A stretch of DNA of 64,000 bases, from positions 124,001 to 188,000 of the forward strand of contig CAZBPM010000005.1 in NCBI GenBank assembly GCA_964493785.1. Reading direction: 5' to 3'. Positions 7,090 through 15,868 of this stretch are shown here, in pieces (position 1 is the first letter of the stretch; each line of letters begins with the position of its first letter). The notes beneath the pieces were generated by a model, which had not been told where the DNA came from, made no database searches, and saw nothing but the letters and a program-made list of their open reading frames with translations. The DNA is from Hyphomicrobium_A sp964493785. GTDB lineage: Bacteria; Pseudomonadota; Alphaproteobacteria; Rhizobiales; Hyphomicrobiaceae. The position numbers were made by a program, and so were the translations under genes.

Positions 7090-8019
7090 GTGAAATCGAA
7101 TGCGGGCGGGCGAGGTGCCATCGCGGCGATGATCGCCTTGGTGGTTGCGCTGGCGACTGCGGGGATGGGCGTCACGACACAGGCGGAGGCACAAGCCAAA
7201 AAGCCGTTTCGCGTGGTGACGACGTTCACGGTCATTCAGGATATCGCGCAAAACGTGGCCGGCACGTCGGCGATCGTCGAGTCGATCACTAAGCCTGGGG
7301 CGGAGATTCACGACTATCAGCCGACGCCGCTCGACATCGTCAAGGCGCAGTCGGCCGATCTCGTGCTGTGGAACGGCATGAACCTGGAGCGCTGGTTCGA
7401 GAAGTTCTTCGACAACGTGAAGGACGTGCCGAGCGCGGTCGTGACGGAAGGCGTCGAACCCTTGGGGATCAAGGAAGGCCCATATACGGGCAAGCCCAAC
7501 CCCCATGCTTGGATGTCGCCGTCGAACGCGCTCATCTACATCGAGAATATCCGCAAGGCGCTGACGCAGTACGATCCCGATAACGCAGAGGCGTATGCAA
7601 AAAATGCTGCCGCCTATGCTGCAAAGATCAAGGCGGTCGACCAGCCGCTGCGGCAGCGCCTGTCGGCCATCCCCGAGGATCAGCGGTGGCTGGTGTCGAG
7701 CGAAGGCGCGTTCAGCTACCTGGCGCGGGACTACGGATTGAAAGAACTCTACCTGTGGCCGATCAACGCCGACGAGCAGGGCACGCCGAAGCAGGTGAAG
7801 CGCGTGATCGATTTGGTGCGCGCGGAGAAGATTCCCGTCGTGTTCAGCGAAAGTACGATCTCGGATAAGCCGGCCAAGCAAATCGCGAAGGAGACGGGGG
7901 CGCGCTACGGTGGTGTTCTCTACGTCGACAGCCTGAGTGCGGAGAACGGGCCGGTGCCGTCGTACATCAAGCTGCTGGAAACAACCGTGCAGACCATCGC
8001 CGACGGCTTCGGATCGTGA
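7090..8019 (+). CDS. Periplasmic Mn/Zn/Fe-binding protein of ABC transporter (SitA/ZnuA family), 309 aa
   Basis: Cluster A-I metal-binding protein. GTG start at 7090 with AGGAGA upstream; the signal peptide ends near AEAQA. Family marks include FRVVTTFTVIQDIAQNVAG, HDYQPTPLDI (first His ligand), NPHAWMSP (second His ligand), a Glu ligand region (VSSEGAF) and VFSESTISDKP with the final acidic ligand. There is no His-rich loop, which is more typical of Mn/Fe binders (SitA, YfeA) than of ZnuA. Metal identity is inferred. It is followed by an ATPase and two permeases with four-base overlaps. Confidence 0.9.
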   Translation: MKSNAGGRGAIAAMIALVVALATAGMGVTTQAEAQAKKPFRVVTTFTVIQDIAQNVAGTSAIVESITKPGAEIHDYQPTPLDIVKAQSADLVLWNGMNLERWFEKFFDNVKDVPSAVVTEGVEPLGIKEGPYTGKPNPHAWMSPSNALIYIENIRKALTQYDPDNAEAYAKNAAAYAAKIKAVDQPLRQRLSAIPEDQRWLVSSEGAFSYLARDYGLKELYLWPINADEQGTPKQVKRVIDLVRAEKIPVVFSESTISDKPAKQIAKETGARYGGVLYVDSLSAENGPVPSYIKLLETTVQTIADGFGS

Positions 8020-8930
8020 CGAGAATGGATCAGCACGTTCACGGATTGCATGGCGGCCTTGCGGCGTCGATCGCCGTGCGTGGGGTAACCGTCACCTATC
8101 CAAATGGCACTACGGCGTTGCGGGATGCATCTTTTGCGCTTGGCGCTGGCACCATCTGCGGCCTCGTCGGTGTGAATGGGTCGGGCAAATCCACGCTGTT
8201 CAAAGCGATCATGGGTTTCGTTGCTCCGTCTTCGGGCGAGATCCGCATAGCGGGACTGCCGCCGAGGGAGGCACAGACGCGCGGTCTGGTCGCGTACGTG
8301 CCGCAGGCCGAAGACGTCGATTGGAACTTCCCTGTTCTCGTCGATGACGTCGTGATGATGGGCCGATACGGGCGGATGGGATTTCTGCGGCGGCCGTCCA
8401 AGCTCGACCGGCAGAAGGTCGACGAGGCGCTGGAGCGTGTAGGGATGACTGCGTTCCGGCGGCGGCAAATCGGCGAGCTGTCGGGTGGACAGCGCAAGCG
8501 CGTGTTCCTTGCGCGCGCGCTTGCCCAGGAAGGGCTGATTATGCTGCTCGATGAGCCGTTCACCGGGGTCGACGTAACCACCGAGGCTGCGATCGTCGAG
8601 CTGCTGCGGGAATTGAAGGCGCAGGGCCATCTCGTACTGGTATCGACGCACAATCTCGGGAGCGTGCCCGACTTCTGCGATCAGGTGGTGCTGGTGCTTC
8701 GCACGGTTCTTGCCGCGGGGCCGACGGCTACGACGTTCACTCAGGAAAACCTGCAGCGCGCATTCGGCGGTGTGCTGCGTCATTTCCGTCTCGATGGGAA
8801 GGTGCTGCATCAAGACGACGACGCACGCGGCGTTACCGTGCTGACGGACGACGAGCGGCCGGTCGTGTTTTACGGGAACAACGGCGACGGGCATGAGCCT
8901 CTGCGGCGCGGTGGGGGGAGCAAGGAATGA
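8016..8930 (+). CDS. Metal ABC transporter ATP-binding protein (SitB type), 304 aa
   Basis: Walker A GVNGSGKST, Q-loop PQAEDVDWNFP, signature LSGGQRKRV, Walker B IMLLDEPFTGVD and H-loop STHNLG are all present. The DWNFP and MMGRYGRMG stretches are typical of the YfeB/SitB branch for Mn/Fe import. The GTG start at 8016 overlaps the previous stop; an in-frame ATG three codons later is an alternative. The N-terminus carries several His residues, possibly a minor metal-contact feature. The C-terminal extension past residue 250 is unconserved-looking and polar. Confidence 0.92.
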   Translation: MTRMDQHVHGLHGGLAASIAVRGVTVTYPNGTTALRDASFALGAGTICGLVGVNGSGKSTLFKAIMGFVAPSSGEIRIAGLPPREAQTRGLVAYVPQAEDVDWNFPVLVDDVVMMGRYGRMGFLRRPSKLDRQKVDEALERVGMTAFRRRQIGELSGGQRKRVFLARALAQEGLIMLLDEPFTGVDVTTEAAIVELLRELKAQGHLVLVSTHNLGSVPDFCDQVVLVLRTVLAAGPTATTFTQENLQRAFGGVLRHFRLDGKVLHQDDDARGVTVLTDDERPVVFYGNNGDGHEPLRRGGGSKE

Positions 8931-9793
8931 TGGCCGAGCTGCTGACGCCGTTCGGCTACGACTACATGGTCAAAGCCATGTGGGTGTCGGCGCTGGTCGG
9001 GGCGATGTGCGCCTTCCTCTCAGCGTTCCTGATGCTGAAGGGCTGGTCGCTGATGGGGGATGCGTTGGGGCACTCGATCGTCCCGGGTGTAGCGGCGGCC
9101 TATCTCATCGGACTTCCGTATGCGACGGGCGCCTTCGCCGCGGGACTTTTAGCGGCTCTCGGGATGACTTTCGTGCGCGCACAGACGCGCCTGCGCGAAG
9201 ATGCGGTGATCGGGCTGGTATTCACGTCGTTCTTCGCCGCGGGGCTGCTGCTGGTGTCGATCAATCCAACAGCGGTCAATGTTCAATCCATCATCCTGGG
9301 AAACATCCTCGGCATTGCCGACGAGGACGCCTATCAGGTCGTGATCATCAGCGTCATCACTCTCGCGATCCTGTTGCTGAAGTGGAAGGACCTGGTCGTC
9401 GTGTTCTTCGATGAAGGACATGCGCGTTCGATCGGGCTCAACCCCGGGCGCCTGAAGGTGATGTTCTTCACGTTGCTATCGGCGGCGGTGGTGGCTGCGC
9501 TGCAGACGGTCGGCGCGTGCCTCGTCATTGCCATGGTGGTGACACCGGGGGCGACGGCGTATCTCCTTACTGATCGCTTTCCTAGGCTGCTGGTCATTGC
9601 CGTGGCGATCGGCGCACTGACGAGCTTCGTCGGCGCCTATCTCAGCTATTTCCTCGATGGAGCGACGGGAGGGCTGATCGTGACGCTGCAGACGCTGGTT
9701 TTCCTCGCGGCGTTTGTATTTGCGCCCAAGCACGGGATGCTGGCGGCGCGACGCAGGTCAGTCGTGACCGAGCTTTCGCCGGGGGAGCCATGA
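8927..9793 (+). CDS. Metal ABC transporter permease (SitC type), 288 aa
   Basis: Hydrophobic ABC-3 family permease with about eight membrane segments. It has the family features MLKGWSLMGDALGHSIVPG near residue 40 and VVTPGATAYLLTDRF in the second half. The start overlaps the ATPase stop by four bases. It pairs with the following gene to form a heterodimeric channel for divalent cations in the inner membrane. Confidence 0.92.
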   Translation: MMAELLTPFGYDYMVKAMWVSALVGAMCAFLSAFLMLKGWSLMGDALGHSIVPGVAAAYLIGLPYATGAFAAGLLAALGMTFVRAQTRLREDAVIGLVFTSFFAAGLLLVSINPTAVNVQSIILGNILGIADEDAYQVVIISVITLAILLLKWKDLVVVFFDEGHARSIGLNPGRLKVMFFTLLSAAVVAALQTVGACLVIAMVVTPGATAYLLTDRFPRLLVIAVAIGALTSFVGAYLSYFLDGATGGLIVTLQTLVFLAAFVFAPKHGMLAARRRSVVTELSPGEP

Positions 9794-10635
9794 GCGCGAT
9801 CGTGGAGTTTTTCTCCGTCCCGCTGGGCTACGAATTCATGCAGCGCGCGCTCGCGGTTGCGGTCATGGTCGGCGCGGTCTGCTCGGTGTTGTCCTGCTAC
9901 CTGGTGCTGAAAGGCTGGTCGCTTATGGGGGACGCGATCTCGCACGCTGTTCTCCCGGGCGTGGTCATCGCGTACGTGCTCGGGTTGCCGCTGGCGGTCG
10001 GTGCATTCGCGGCGGGGCTCGGCTGCGCCGTGGCGACGGGCTACATCAAGGAGAACAGCCGGGTGAAGGAGGATACGGTGATGGGTATCGTGTTCTCGGG
10101 GATGTTCGGCCTGGGGCTGGTGCTATTCACGAAGGTCGAGACGGACCAGCATCTCAACCACATTCTATTCGGCAACATGCTCGGCGTAACGAACGCGGAT
10201 CTCGTGGAGACGGGAATCATCGCCGGCGCGGTTCTCATCGCCGTGCTCGCCAAGCGGCGCGATTTGATGCTCTATTGCTTCGATCCACAACATGCGCGTG
10301 CTATCGGCCTGCCGGTGCAGGCGCTGCACTACGGCTTCCTCGTGTTGCTCGCGCTGGCGATCGTTGCGGCGATGAAGGCGGTGGGCATCATTCTGGTCGT
10401 GGCGATGCTCATCGCGCCGGGGGCGATCGCCTATCTGTTGACCGACCGGTTCGGCCGCATGCTCGGCATCGCCGCGGCGGTCGCTATCGGATCGAGTGTC
10501 GTGGGCACGCTCGCCAGCTTTCACATCGACGGTGCGACCGGGCCATGCATCGTGCTCGTGCAGATGGCGGTCTTCGTTCTGGCGTTTCTGTTTGCGCCGC
10601 GCGGCGGACTGCTGCGCAGAGCAGCACAGTTATAG
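9790..10635 (+). CDS. Metal ABC transporter permease (SitD type), 281 aa
   Basis: Second ABC-3 permease, clearly a paralogue of the preceding gene: it shares LKGWSLMGDA, the HAVLPG segment and APGAIAYLLTDRFGRML at equivalent places. About eight membrane segments. The four-base overlap with the previous stop indicates translational coupling. This closes the operon; no regulator gene follows, so the repressor of the upstream palindromes is encoded elsewhere. Confidence 0.92.
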   Translation: MSAIVEFFSVPLGYEFMQRALAVAVMVGAVCSVLSCYLVLKGWSLMGDAISHAVLPGVVIAYVLGLPLAVGAFAAGLGCAVATGYIKENSRVKEDTVMGIVFSGMFGLGLVLFTKVETDQHLNHILFGNMLGVTNADLVETGIIAGAVLIAVLAKRRDLMLYCFDPQHARAIGLPVQALHYGFLVLLALAIVAAMKAVGIILVVAMLIAPGAIAYLLTDRFGRMLGIAAAVAIGSSVVGTLASFHIDGATGPCIVLVQMAVFVLAFLFAPRGGLLRRAAQL

Positions 10636-10733
10636 AGGGGCCGGCGCGCCAGGGCACGGAAATGGGAGAAGTCATGCCCTGACATCGCCGGCGTGCCCAG
10701 TTCTGTGGAGGCAGCGCTGGACATTCGGTTCCG

Positions 10734-11210
10734 CTATTTCTTCTTACGCGGATCGTCCTCGGGATTGATGTAGATGAGGTCGAACGGGCCGACGGCCGCC
10801 ACCTGGATGATGGTTTCCTCACCTTCAGTCCAAACGTAGTGGGCGTGATTTGCTGGGAGTGCGAGCAGCCCGCCGGCCTTCAGCATCTTGCCTTTTTTCA
10901 GTTCCGCTTTTTTGCCCATGCCGCTGCCCATCGCGCCGGTGAGGACGCTGACGGTCTCGAAGCCCGGATGGGTGTGGGGTGGCACGACGTAGTTCGGGGG
11001 GAACTTGATGCGCAGGATAAAGAGGCCCGGCTTGGTCGGGTCGCCGTGCAGCAGGGCGGTCTGCCCACCGTTGGGAAATGCGGGGTCGTCCTTGAAGATG
11101 ATCTCCTCCGGAGCGTACTCCTTGGCGCCGTCGCTACCTGTGCTGTCGTGAGCCAACGCAGCACCGGCGACCGCCATGGCTGCGGCGACGGCGAACAATG
11201 TCTTCTTCAT
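10734..11210 (-). CDS. Secreted cupin-domain protein, 158 aa
   Basis: Signal peptide at 1-20 (MKKTLFAVAAAMAVAGAALA). One cupin fold follows, with HTHPGFETVSVLTG supplying the metal-binding His/Glu set of motif 1 and LPANHAHYVWTEGE motif 2. A Lys/Gly-rich loop (GKKAELKKGKMLKAGG) lies between. Periplasmic cupins of this kind are mostly uncharacterised, so the substrate is unknown. AGGAGG sits ahead of the start. It is the last gene of a two-gene minus-strand unit with the 94-residue membrane protein upstream. Confidence 0.85.
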   Translation of the reverse strand: MKKTLFAVAAAMAVAGAALAHDSTGSDGAKEYAPEEIIFKDDPAFPNGGQTALLHGDPTKPGLFILRIKFPPNYVVPPHTHPGFETVSVLTGAMGSGMGKKAELKKGKMLKAGGLLALPANHAHYVWTEGEETIIQVAAVGPFDLIYINPEDDPRKKK

Positions 11211-11212
11211 TT

Positions 11213-11497
11213 TTAGTCCTCCTTGGCTTTTGAGTTATCTTGAGAGGCTTGCGCGCTCGCCGAGGTGCATCGCGCGGAATCCTGCTGGAGCTGGTCGATG
11301 AGCAGAGCCAACCGACGCGTGCGTTCAGCGTCAGGTTCGCCGGCCGATGCGAGCTGATGGCCGATCGCGACGACCGCCAGCATGCCCGAAGCCGCCACAG
11401 GCAGGCTGAGCATCAAGGTGTCACGCCGGGTTTTGTTGCTACCGTCGGCGAGATCGCCTGGGGCCCAGTTTGAACCTCTGGGTTCTGGCCTTTGCAT
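11213..11497 (-). CDS. Small single-pass membrane protein, 94 aa
   Basis: Begins MQRPEPRGSNWAPGD, then a polar stretch, one hydrophobic helix (TLMLSLPVAASGMLAVVAIG) and a polar C-terminal part with LLIDQLQQDSARC. The frame is open further upstream, but GGAGG just before the ATG at 11497 marks the start. Its stop lies two bases from the cupin start, so the two are surely co-transcribed. No recognised family. Confidence 0.55.
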   Translation of the reverse strand: MQRPEPRGSNWAPGDLADGSNKTRRDTLMLSLPVAASGMLAVVAIGHQLASAGEPDAERTRRLALLIDQLQQDSARCTSASAQASQDNSKAKED

Positions 11498-11665
11498 ACT
11501 CGGGCCTCCTCGGCTCCTGCTGACCGGATGGAGGATCGATTGCGAAGGGGCGGGCGGACAACGGAGGAACCCCCGCGAATGCCTGGGCAAATTTCCTGAG
11601 AATGGTCCGGCCTCTTCACAGCGGGGGCGGCTGCTCCTAGCCTGCCGGCAATAGCTCGGGACGAG

Positions 11666-13042
11666 GTGTCCATGGACTTGAAGTGGCTGTTGGTCAGAAG
11701 GATTACGCTGGTTGCGCTGGCGTGCTTTGCCGCGGGAGCTGCACTCGCCATCTACGAGACCGCGCACAAGGCCAAGTTGCAGAACGTCGAGCTCGCCGAA
11801 CTGGTCGGCAGGCAGCTCGACTTGCAGTTGTCGCGGATCGGGCGCTCGACGGAGCTGCCGCAGAGGTTTCCGGACTGGAGCCTCGTATCGTCGCTGTTCC
11901 TTCAGCCAGGGCAGTGCGTCGGGCTACGCGCTGTCGATGGAGCGCCGCAGCCGATGAACTGCGCAGGGATAAGTTCGTCGTCGCCCGGGACGCCAGAGTG
12001 GTTTCTGTGGGTCTATCGGACGTTTATCAACTCGCAGCTGTCGGCCAGCCGCGCCGTCGGCTTCCGCGGCGTAAGCTACGGCACCGTCATTGCCGAGTAT
12101 GACGCGAAGGCGACGGCCGCTCTGGCGTGGGCGTCTATCGCACCACTGCTGGGCTTCGCGGCTGGACTGGTCGCGATTCTCTGCCTCGTCACTTACTTCG
12201 TGATCAATCGTGCGCTGCAGCCGGCAAAGCAGATTCTTGACGGGCTCAACCGCCTGGCGCGCGGAGACCTCGCGCACCGGCTGCCTCCGTTCCGGCTGAC
12301 GGAACTCAATCGAATGAGCGAGGTGTTCAATGCGCTGTCGGGTGACCTTTCGAAGGCGACGGCGGAGCGCACAGAGCTGGCGCGCCGGCTGGTCGATGCC
12401 CAAGAGAAAGAGCGTCGACACATCGCGCGCGAACTGCACGATGAGATTGCGCAGAAGCTGAGCGCGCTGAGTGCGCTGGCGGCATGTCTCAGAACGCAGG
12501 CGCAGAGCACGGCGCCGGTCCTTGTGCCGGAGACGAGAGAGCTGGAGGACATGGCGGCGGGCCTGATGCTGACGCTGCGAAGGACACTCACATATCTGCG
12601 GCCGCAGGAGATCGACGATTTAGGGCTGCTTCCGAGTCTCGAGGCGCTGGTGGCGCAGTACAACGAGCGCGCGCGCGGCCGCACCACCTACTCGATCGAA
12701 GCGACGGGGGGAATGGAGCACCTTCGGGTGGAGACCAGCGCGCACGTCTATCGGATCATCCAGGAGGCGCTGACGAATGCGTCCAAGCATGCCGATGCCC
12801 GGCACGTTCGGGTGAAGCTGTGCCAGAGCGACGATGCTGAGGGCGAGAAGATACGGCTGTCGGTCTTCGACGATGGCGTCGGAGCGACGCCCGCAGATAA
12901 GGTTTTGCCCCTCTCGGGGGCGGGCTTGATCGGGATGCGCGAACGGGTGCTTGCCCTGAGCGGGACTTTCGATGCCGGTCCGCTGCCGAGGGGTGGCTTT
13001 GGCCTACAGGTGGAGTTTCCGACCTTGCAGCAGGGCGTCTGA
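11666..13042 (+). CDS. Sensor histidine kinase of the NarX/LuxR-partner type (HisKA_3), 458 aa
   Basis: Membrane segment near residues 12-32, a periplasmic domain of roughly 120 residues, a second membrane segment (about 155-180) and then a HAMP region (GLNRLARGDLAHRLPP). The dimerisation helix has the phosphoacceptor His in ERRHIARELHDEIAQKL. The ATPase domain shows EALTNASKHADA and GAGLIGMRERV. The start is GTG 11666 or ATG 11672. The stop overlaps the start of the response regulator gene, its obvious partner. The periplasmic domain has two Cys (QCVGL, MNCAG) but no known sensor fold, so the signal is unknown. Confidence 0.92.
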   Translation: MSMDLKWLLVRRITLVALACFAAGAALAIYETAHKAKLQNVELAELVGRQLDLQLSRIGRSTELPQRFPDWSLVSSLFLQPGQCVGLRAVDGAPQPMNCAGISSSSPGTPEWFLWVYRTFINSQLSASRAVGFRGVSYGTVIAEYDAKATAALAWASIAPLLGFAAGLVAILCLVTYFVINRALQPAKQILDGLNRLARGDLAHRLPPFRLTELNRMSEVFNALSGDLSKATAERTELARRLVDAQEKERRHIARELHDEIAQKLSALSALAACLRTQAQSTAPVLVPETRELEDMAAGLMLTLRRTLTYLRPQEIDDLGLLPSLEALVAQYNERARGRTTYSIEATGGMEHLRVETSAHVYRIIQEALTNASKHADARHVRVKLCQSDDAEGEKIRLSVFDDGVGATPADKVLPLSGAGLIGMRERVLALSGTFDAGPLPRGGFGLQVEFPTLQQGV

Positions 13043-13704
13043 TGGGCACGAGCATTCGCGTATTGCTCATCGACGACCATGCGGTGGTGCGCCAGGGCTA
13101 CCGTCGGCTGATCGAGATGCACCGCGACATCGATGTCGTGGCCGAGGCGGAGAATGCACCGTCGGGGTATCAGGCCTTCAAGGATGCGAAGCCCGACGTG
13201 GTGGTCGCCGACGTGTCGATGCCGGGACGCGGTGGCATCGACCTCGTGCGTCAGATACGTCAGCGCGATCCGGATGCGCGCATCCTCATATTTACGATGC
13301 ATGCGAGCGCGACCTATGCGCAGCAGGCATTTCGCGCTGGTGCGCGGGGATACGTCACCAAGAGTAGTCCACCGGAAGTCCTGGTGAGCGCCATCCGGAG
13401 CGTCTATGCCGGACGACCGGCGCTTTGCGTGGAGATCAACGCGGTGATTGCGGCGAGCCGTCTGTGCAGTGACGTCTCTCCGGTGGATCAGCTGTCGCCG
13501 CGCGAGTTCGAGGTTCTGAGGATGATCCTCGATGCGAGATCGACGGACGAGATTGCATCGGCCTTCAACCTCAGCCCCAAGACCGTGGCGAACTATCACT
13601 ACGAGATTAAATCGAAGCTGGGCGTGCGGTCCGACATAGAGCTGGTCTACCTGTGCATGCGTCAGGGGTTGGTGGACTCCGTGACGGTGCCCAGCAGCAT
13701 ATAA
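13042..13704 (+). CDS. NarL/LuxR-type response regulator, 220 aa
   Basis: Receiver domain at residues 5-120 with acidic pair D11/D12 and phosphoacceptor D57 (VVVADVSMPG), conserved Thr in IFTMHAS and Lys in GYVTKSS. The LuxR-type helix-turn-helix is in the last 70 residues (LSPREFEVLRMIL, SPKTVANYHYEIKSKL). It overlaps the kinase gene by one base (ATG within TGATG), so the two form a two-component system. Targets are not indicated by the neighbourhood, unless the metallophosphoesterase downstream is one. Confidence 0.93.
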   Translation: MGTSIRVLLIDDHAVVRQGYRRLIEMHRDIDVVAEAENAPSGYQAFKDAKPDVVVADVSMPGRGGIDLVRQIRQRDPDARILIFTMHASATYAQQAFRAGARGYVTKSSPPEVLVSAIRSVYAGRPALCVEINAVIAASRLCSDVSPVDQLSPREFEVLRMILDARSTDEIASAFNLSPKTVANYHYEIKSKLGVRSDIELVYLCMRQGLVDSVTVPSSI

Positions 13705-13820
13705 GTTTCTGCCGCGTTGCCGACGCGAGAGTCACGATGCGTTAAGGCGTGTTAGCAATCGGTCATGCTTTCTTGAGTTGCCCTGTCGCATAGTGACGGG
13801 GGAAGGCTCAGGGAACCGGC

Positions 13821-15596
13821 ATGAAATCGCTCGTCGATCCACGGCACGGCGACGTCGAAGACGATGCGTCGAGTACGAAATCCAACTCGTTGCTGGCGAT
13901 GGCGGGAAGCCTGCTCGGCGAGATCAGCTTTACGAAGCTGTTTGTATCCTGGTGCATCCTGATCATCGTGCCGGCGGTGGTGCTCGGCCTTGGGCCGCTG
14001 GTTGCGACGGCGTGGGCTGCGAAGCTTGCGGGCTCTATTGTTCCGGCAGCCGCGGGCATCGTGCCGCTGGCAATCCTGCTCAGCGTTGCCCTTCTGGGAT
14101 GGTGGTTCGGCTGGCGGTTTTTCCGGCTGGTCGAAAGCAGCTTCTGGTCGCTCAACGCTCTCGTGGTCGAGCCGGTCTATACGATATTCCGGGAGGCTCT
14201 GCGTCACCTCGCGGAGCTCGCGCTGCCTGATGATGCGCCTGCACTTCGGCGCGAGCGTTACAGGTCGCTAGCGGCCGGCGCTGCCGGTGTTCTCATCGGC
14301 GCCGCCGCATTGGCTGTACTCGCTGCGGCGTGGCCGTGGGCGCGGTGGGTAGGCAGCTTGAGCGATCTGACGGATCCGGCGACGCTCGCGTGGATCGCGC
14401 TGGTCAACACGGCCGTCGTCATCAGCGCATATGTCGCCGTAGCGGCGCTCGCATGGGGATTTGCAGATGCGACGATGCCTCCGCCGCGCGATCTGAAACT
14501 CCACTCAGCGGCGTCGCCGGCAGTGCGGATCTGGCGCGTGGCGCATCTGTCTGACATTCATATTGTCGGCGAGCGATACGGTTTTCGCATAGAAAGCGGT
14601 CGCACCGGAGCCCAGGGAGATGCGCGATTCCGGCGAATTCTCGAAGTTCTGGAGGAGATCGATAGCGCCGACCCGTTGGATCTCATTCTGCTGACGGGCG
14701 ATGCGACCGACGCCGGCCGCTCGGTCGAGTGGGCGGAGTTCCTCGATGGACTTGCCAGTCATCCGCGTCTGGGCGGGCGCGTTCTGATGCTGCCCGGCAA
14801 TCACGACGTCAACATCGTCGACAGGGCCAATCCGGCGAGGCTCGACCTGTCGATCGGGCCGAACGCGAGATTGCGAAAGATACGTACGCTGTCGGCGATT
14901 AATGCGGTGCAAGGCGCGCGGGTGCGCGTCGTAGACCGCGACGAACGCCGGCTTGGGGCAACGCTCGCCGAAACGTTAGAGAAGCACTCGGAGGCGTTGA
15001 AAGCGTTCGCCGACACCGGGCGACCAATCTTCTCCAGTGTCGCAGCTGATCAGTGGGCGGAGGTGTTCCCGATGGTGGTGCCGCCCGAGCGCGAGGATGG
15101 CGTGGGTGTCGTTCTGCTCAATTCAAATGCGGATTCGCATTTCTCCTTCACCAATGCGCTGGGGCTCGTTCCCGCGGAGCAGGTGTATGCTGCGGAGGCT
15201 GTGTTCGCGCAGTATCCGAAAGCGTGCTGGCTGATCGGGATGCATCATCATCCGGTGGAGTATCCGCGAAGGGCGAAGGTACTGTCGGAGCGCATTGGTA
15301 CGACGCTCGTCAATGGCAACTGGTTCTTGCGGCGGCTGATGCCGATGGCGGGAAGGATCGCGCTGATGCACGGGCACCGTCACGTCGATTGGATCGGCGA
15401 GTGCGGCGGCGTGACGATCATTTCCGCGCCGTCGCCGGTGATGGAAGTGACGAACGAAGTCGGCACGTACTTCTATGTTCACCGGTTCGATGCCAGTTCA
15501 GAACATGGACTGAAGCTGCTCAAGCCGCAGCGCGTCGAGGTGCCGGGCGAGGCATCCGCAAACGCGTCGACGGAGCCTAGTCAATCGCTGAGCTGA
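13821..15596 (+). CDS. Membrane-anchored metallophosphoesterase, 591 aa
   Basis: The first 220 residues contain about four membrane segments (two near 35-90, two near 150-215). The catalytic domain follows and has the calcineurin-like motifs in order: HLSDIHI, LTGDATDAG, LPGNHDVN, GMHHHPVEY and MHGHRHVDW, which supply the two-metal site. The domain should face the cytoplasm. Membrane-tethered metallophosphoesterases act on phospholipids, nucleotides or proteins; nothing here selects one. The gene stands 117 bases after the two-component system and before the nitrogen operon. Confidence 0.88.
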   Translation: MKSLVDPRHGDVEDDASSTKSNSLLAMAGSLLGEISFTKLFVSWCILIIVPAVVLGLGPLVATAWAAKLAGSIVPAAAGIVPLAILLSVALLGWWFGWRFFRLVESSFWSLNALVVEPVYTIFREALRHLAELALPDDAPALRRERYRSLAAGAAGVLIGAAALAVLAAAWPWARWVGSLSDLTDPATLAWIALVNTAVVISAYVAVAALAWGFADATMPPPRDLKLHSAASPAVRIWRVAHLSDIHIVGERYGFRIESGRTGAQGDARFRRILEVLEEIDSADPLDLILLTGDATDAGRSVEWAEFLDGLASHPRLGGRVLMLPGNHDVNIVDRANPARLDLSIGPNARLRKIRTLSAINAVQGARVRVVDRDERRLGATLAETLEKHSEALKAFADTGRPIFSSVAADQWAEVFPMVVPPEREDGVGVVLLNSNADSHFSFTNALGLVPAEQVYAAEAVFAQYPKACWLIGMHHHPVEYPRRAKVLSERIGTTLVNGNWFLRRLMPMAGRIALMHGHRHVDWIGECGGVTIISAPSPVMEVTNEVGTYFYVHRFDASSEHGLKLLKPQRVEVPGEASANASTEPSQSLS

Positions 15597-15790
15597 TGGC
15601 TCCTTCAGGTTACGGCAGGCGGGGTGAGACGGCGCGGAAAAGCGGATCTTCAGTGCGCCGCGTGTGACATCGGCGGCGGTTGTATTTTGCTCATAAATTC
15701 GCCGATTGCCGACTAGTCGGTGGGCACTTTACGCCCCGTCGCCATTGCCCAAAAAGCGGTAAGTCCTTTGAAAACAGAGCCTTGTCCAGC

Positions 15791-15805
15791 TGGCACGCAG
15801 CTTGC
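15791..15805 (+). promoter_or_regulatory. Sigma-54 (RpoN) promoter of the nitrogen operon
   Basis: TGGCAC at 15791-15796 followed, after five bases, by TTGC at 15802-15805, matching the -24/-12 consensus TGGCAC-N5-TTGC. Transcription would start near 15816. Sigma-54 dependence implies an enhancer-binding activator, probably NtrC, and nitrogen-limited expression of the operon. An obvious NtrC palindrome was not found. Confidence 0.75.
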
Positions 15806-15810
15806 CTAGA

Positions 15811-15838
15811 GTATTACGAACTTCGCAATTCGTAATAC
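15811..15838. repeat. Perfect 10-bp inverted repeat at the operon start
   Basis: GTATTACGAA (15811-15820) is repeated inverted as TTCGTAATAC (15829-15838) around eight bases. It sits on or just after the predicted sigma-54 start point and 31 bases before the first ATG. It may be an operator (the operon encodes a ribbon-helix-helix regulator) or an RNA hairpin in the leader. Confidence 0.7.
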
Positions 15839-15868
15839 TGGGCTGAAGTGGTGCAGAAGGAGAATGGC

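Noticed and set aside
15600..15868. Guanidine riboswitch in the leader of the nitrogen operon
   Set aside because: I looked for the conserved ykkC-I core, for paired ACGR-loop hairpins and for a small pseudoknot. None is present; only the inverted repeat with a different loop was found.
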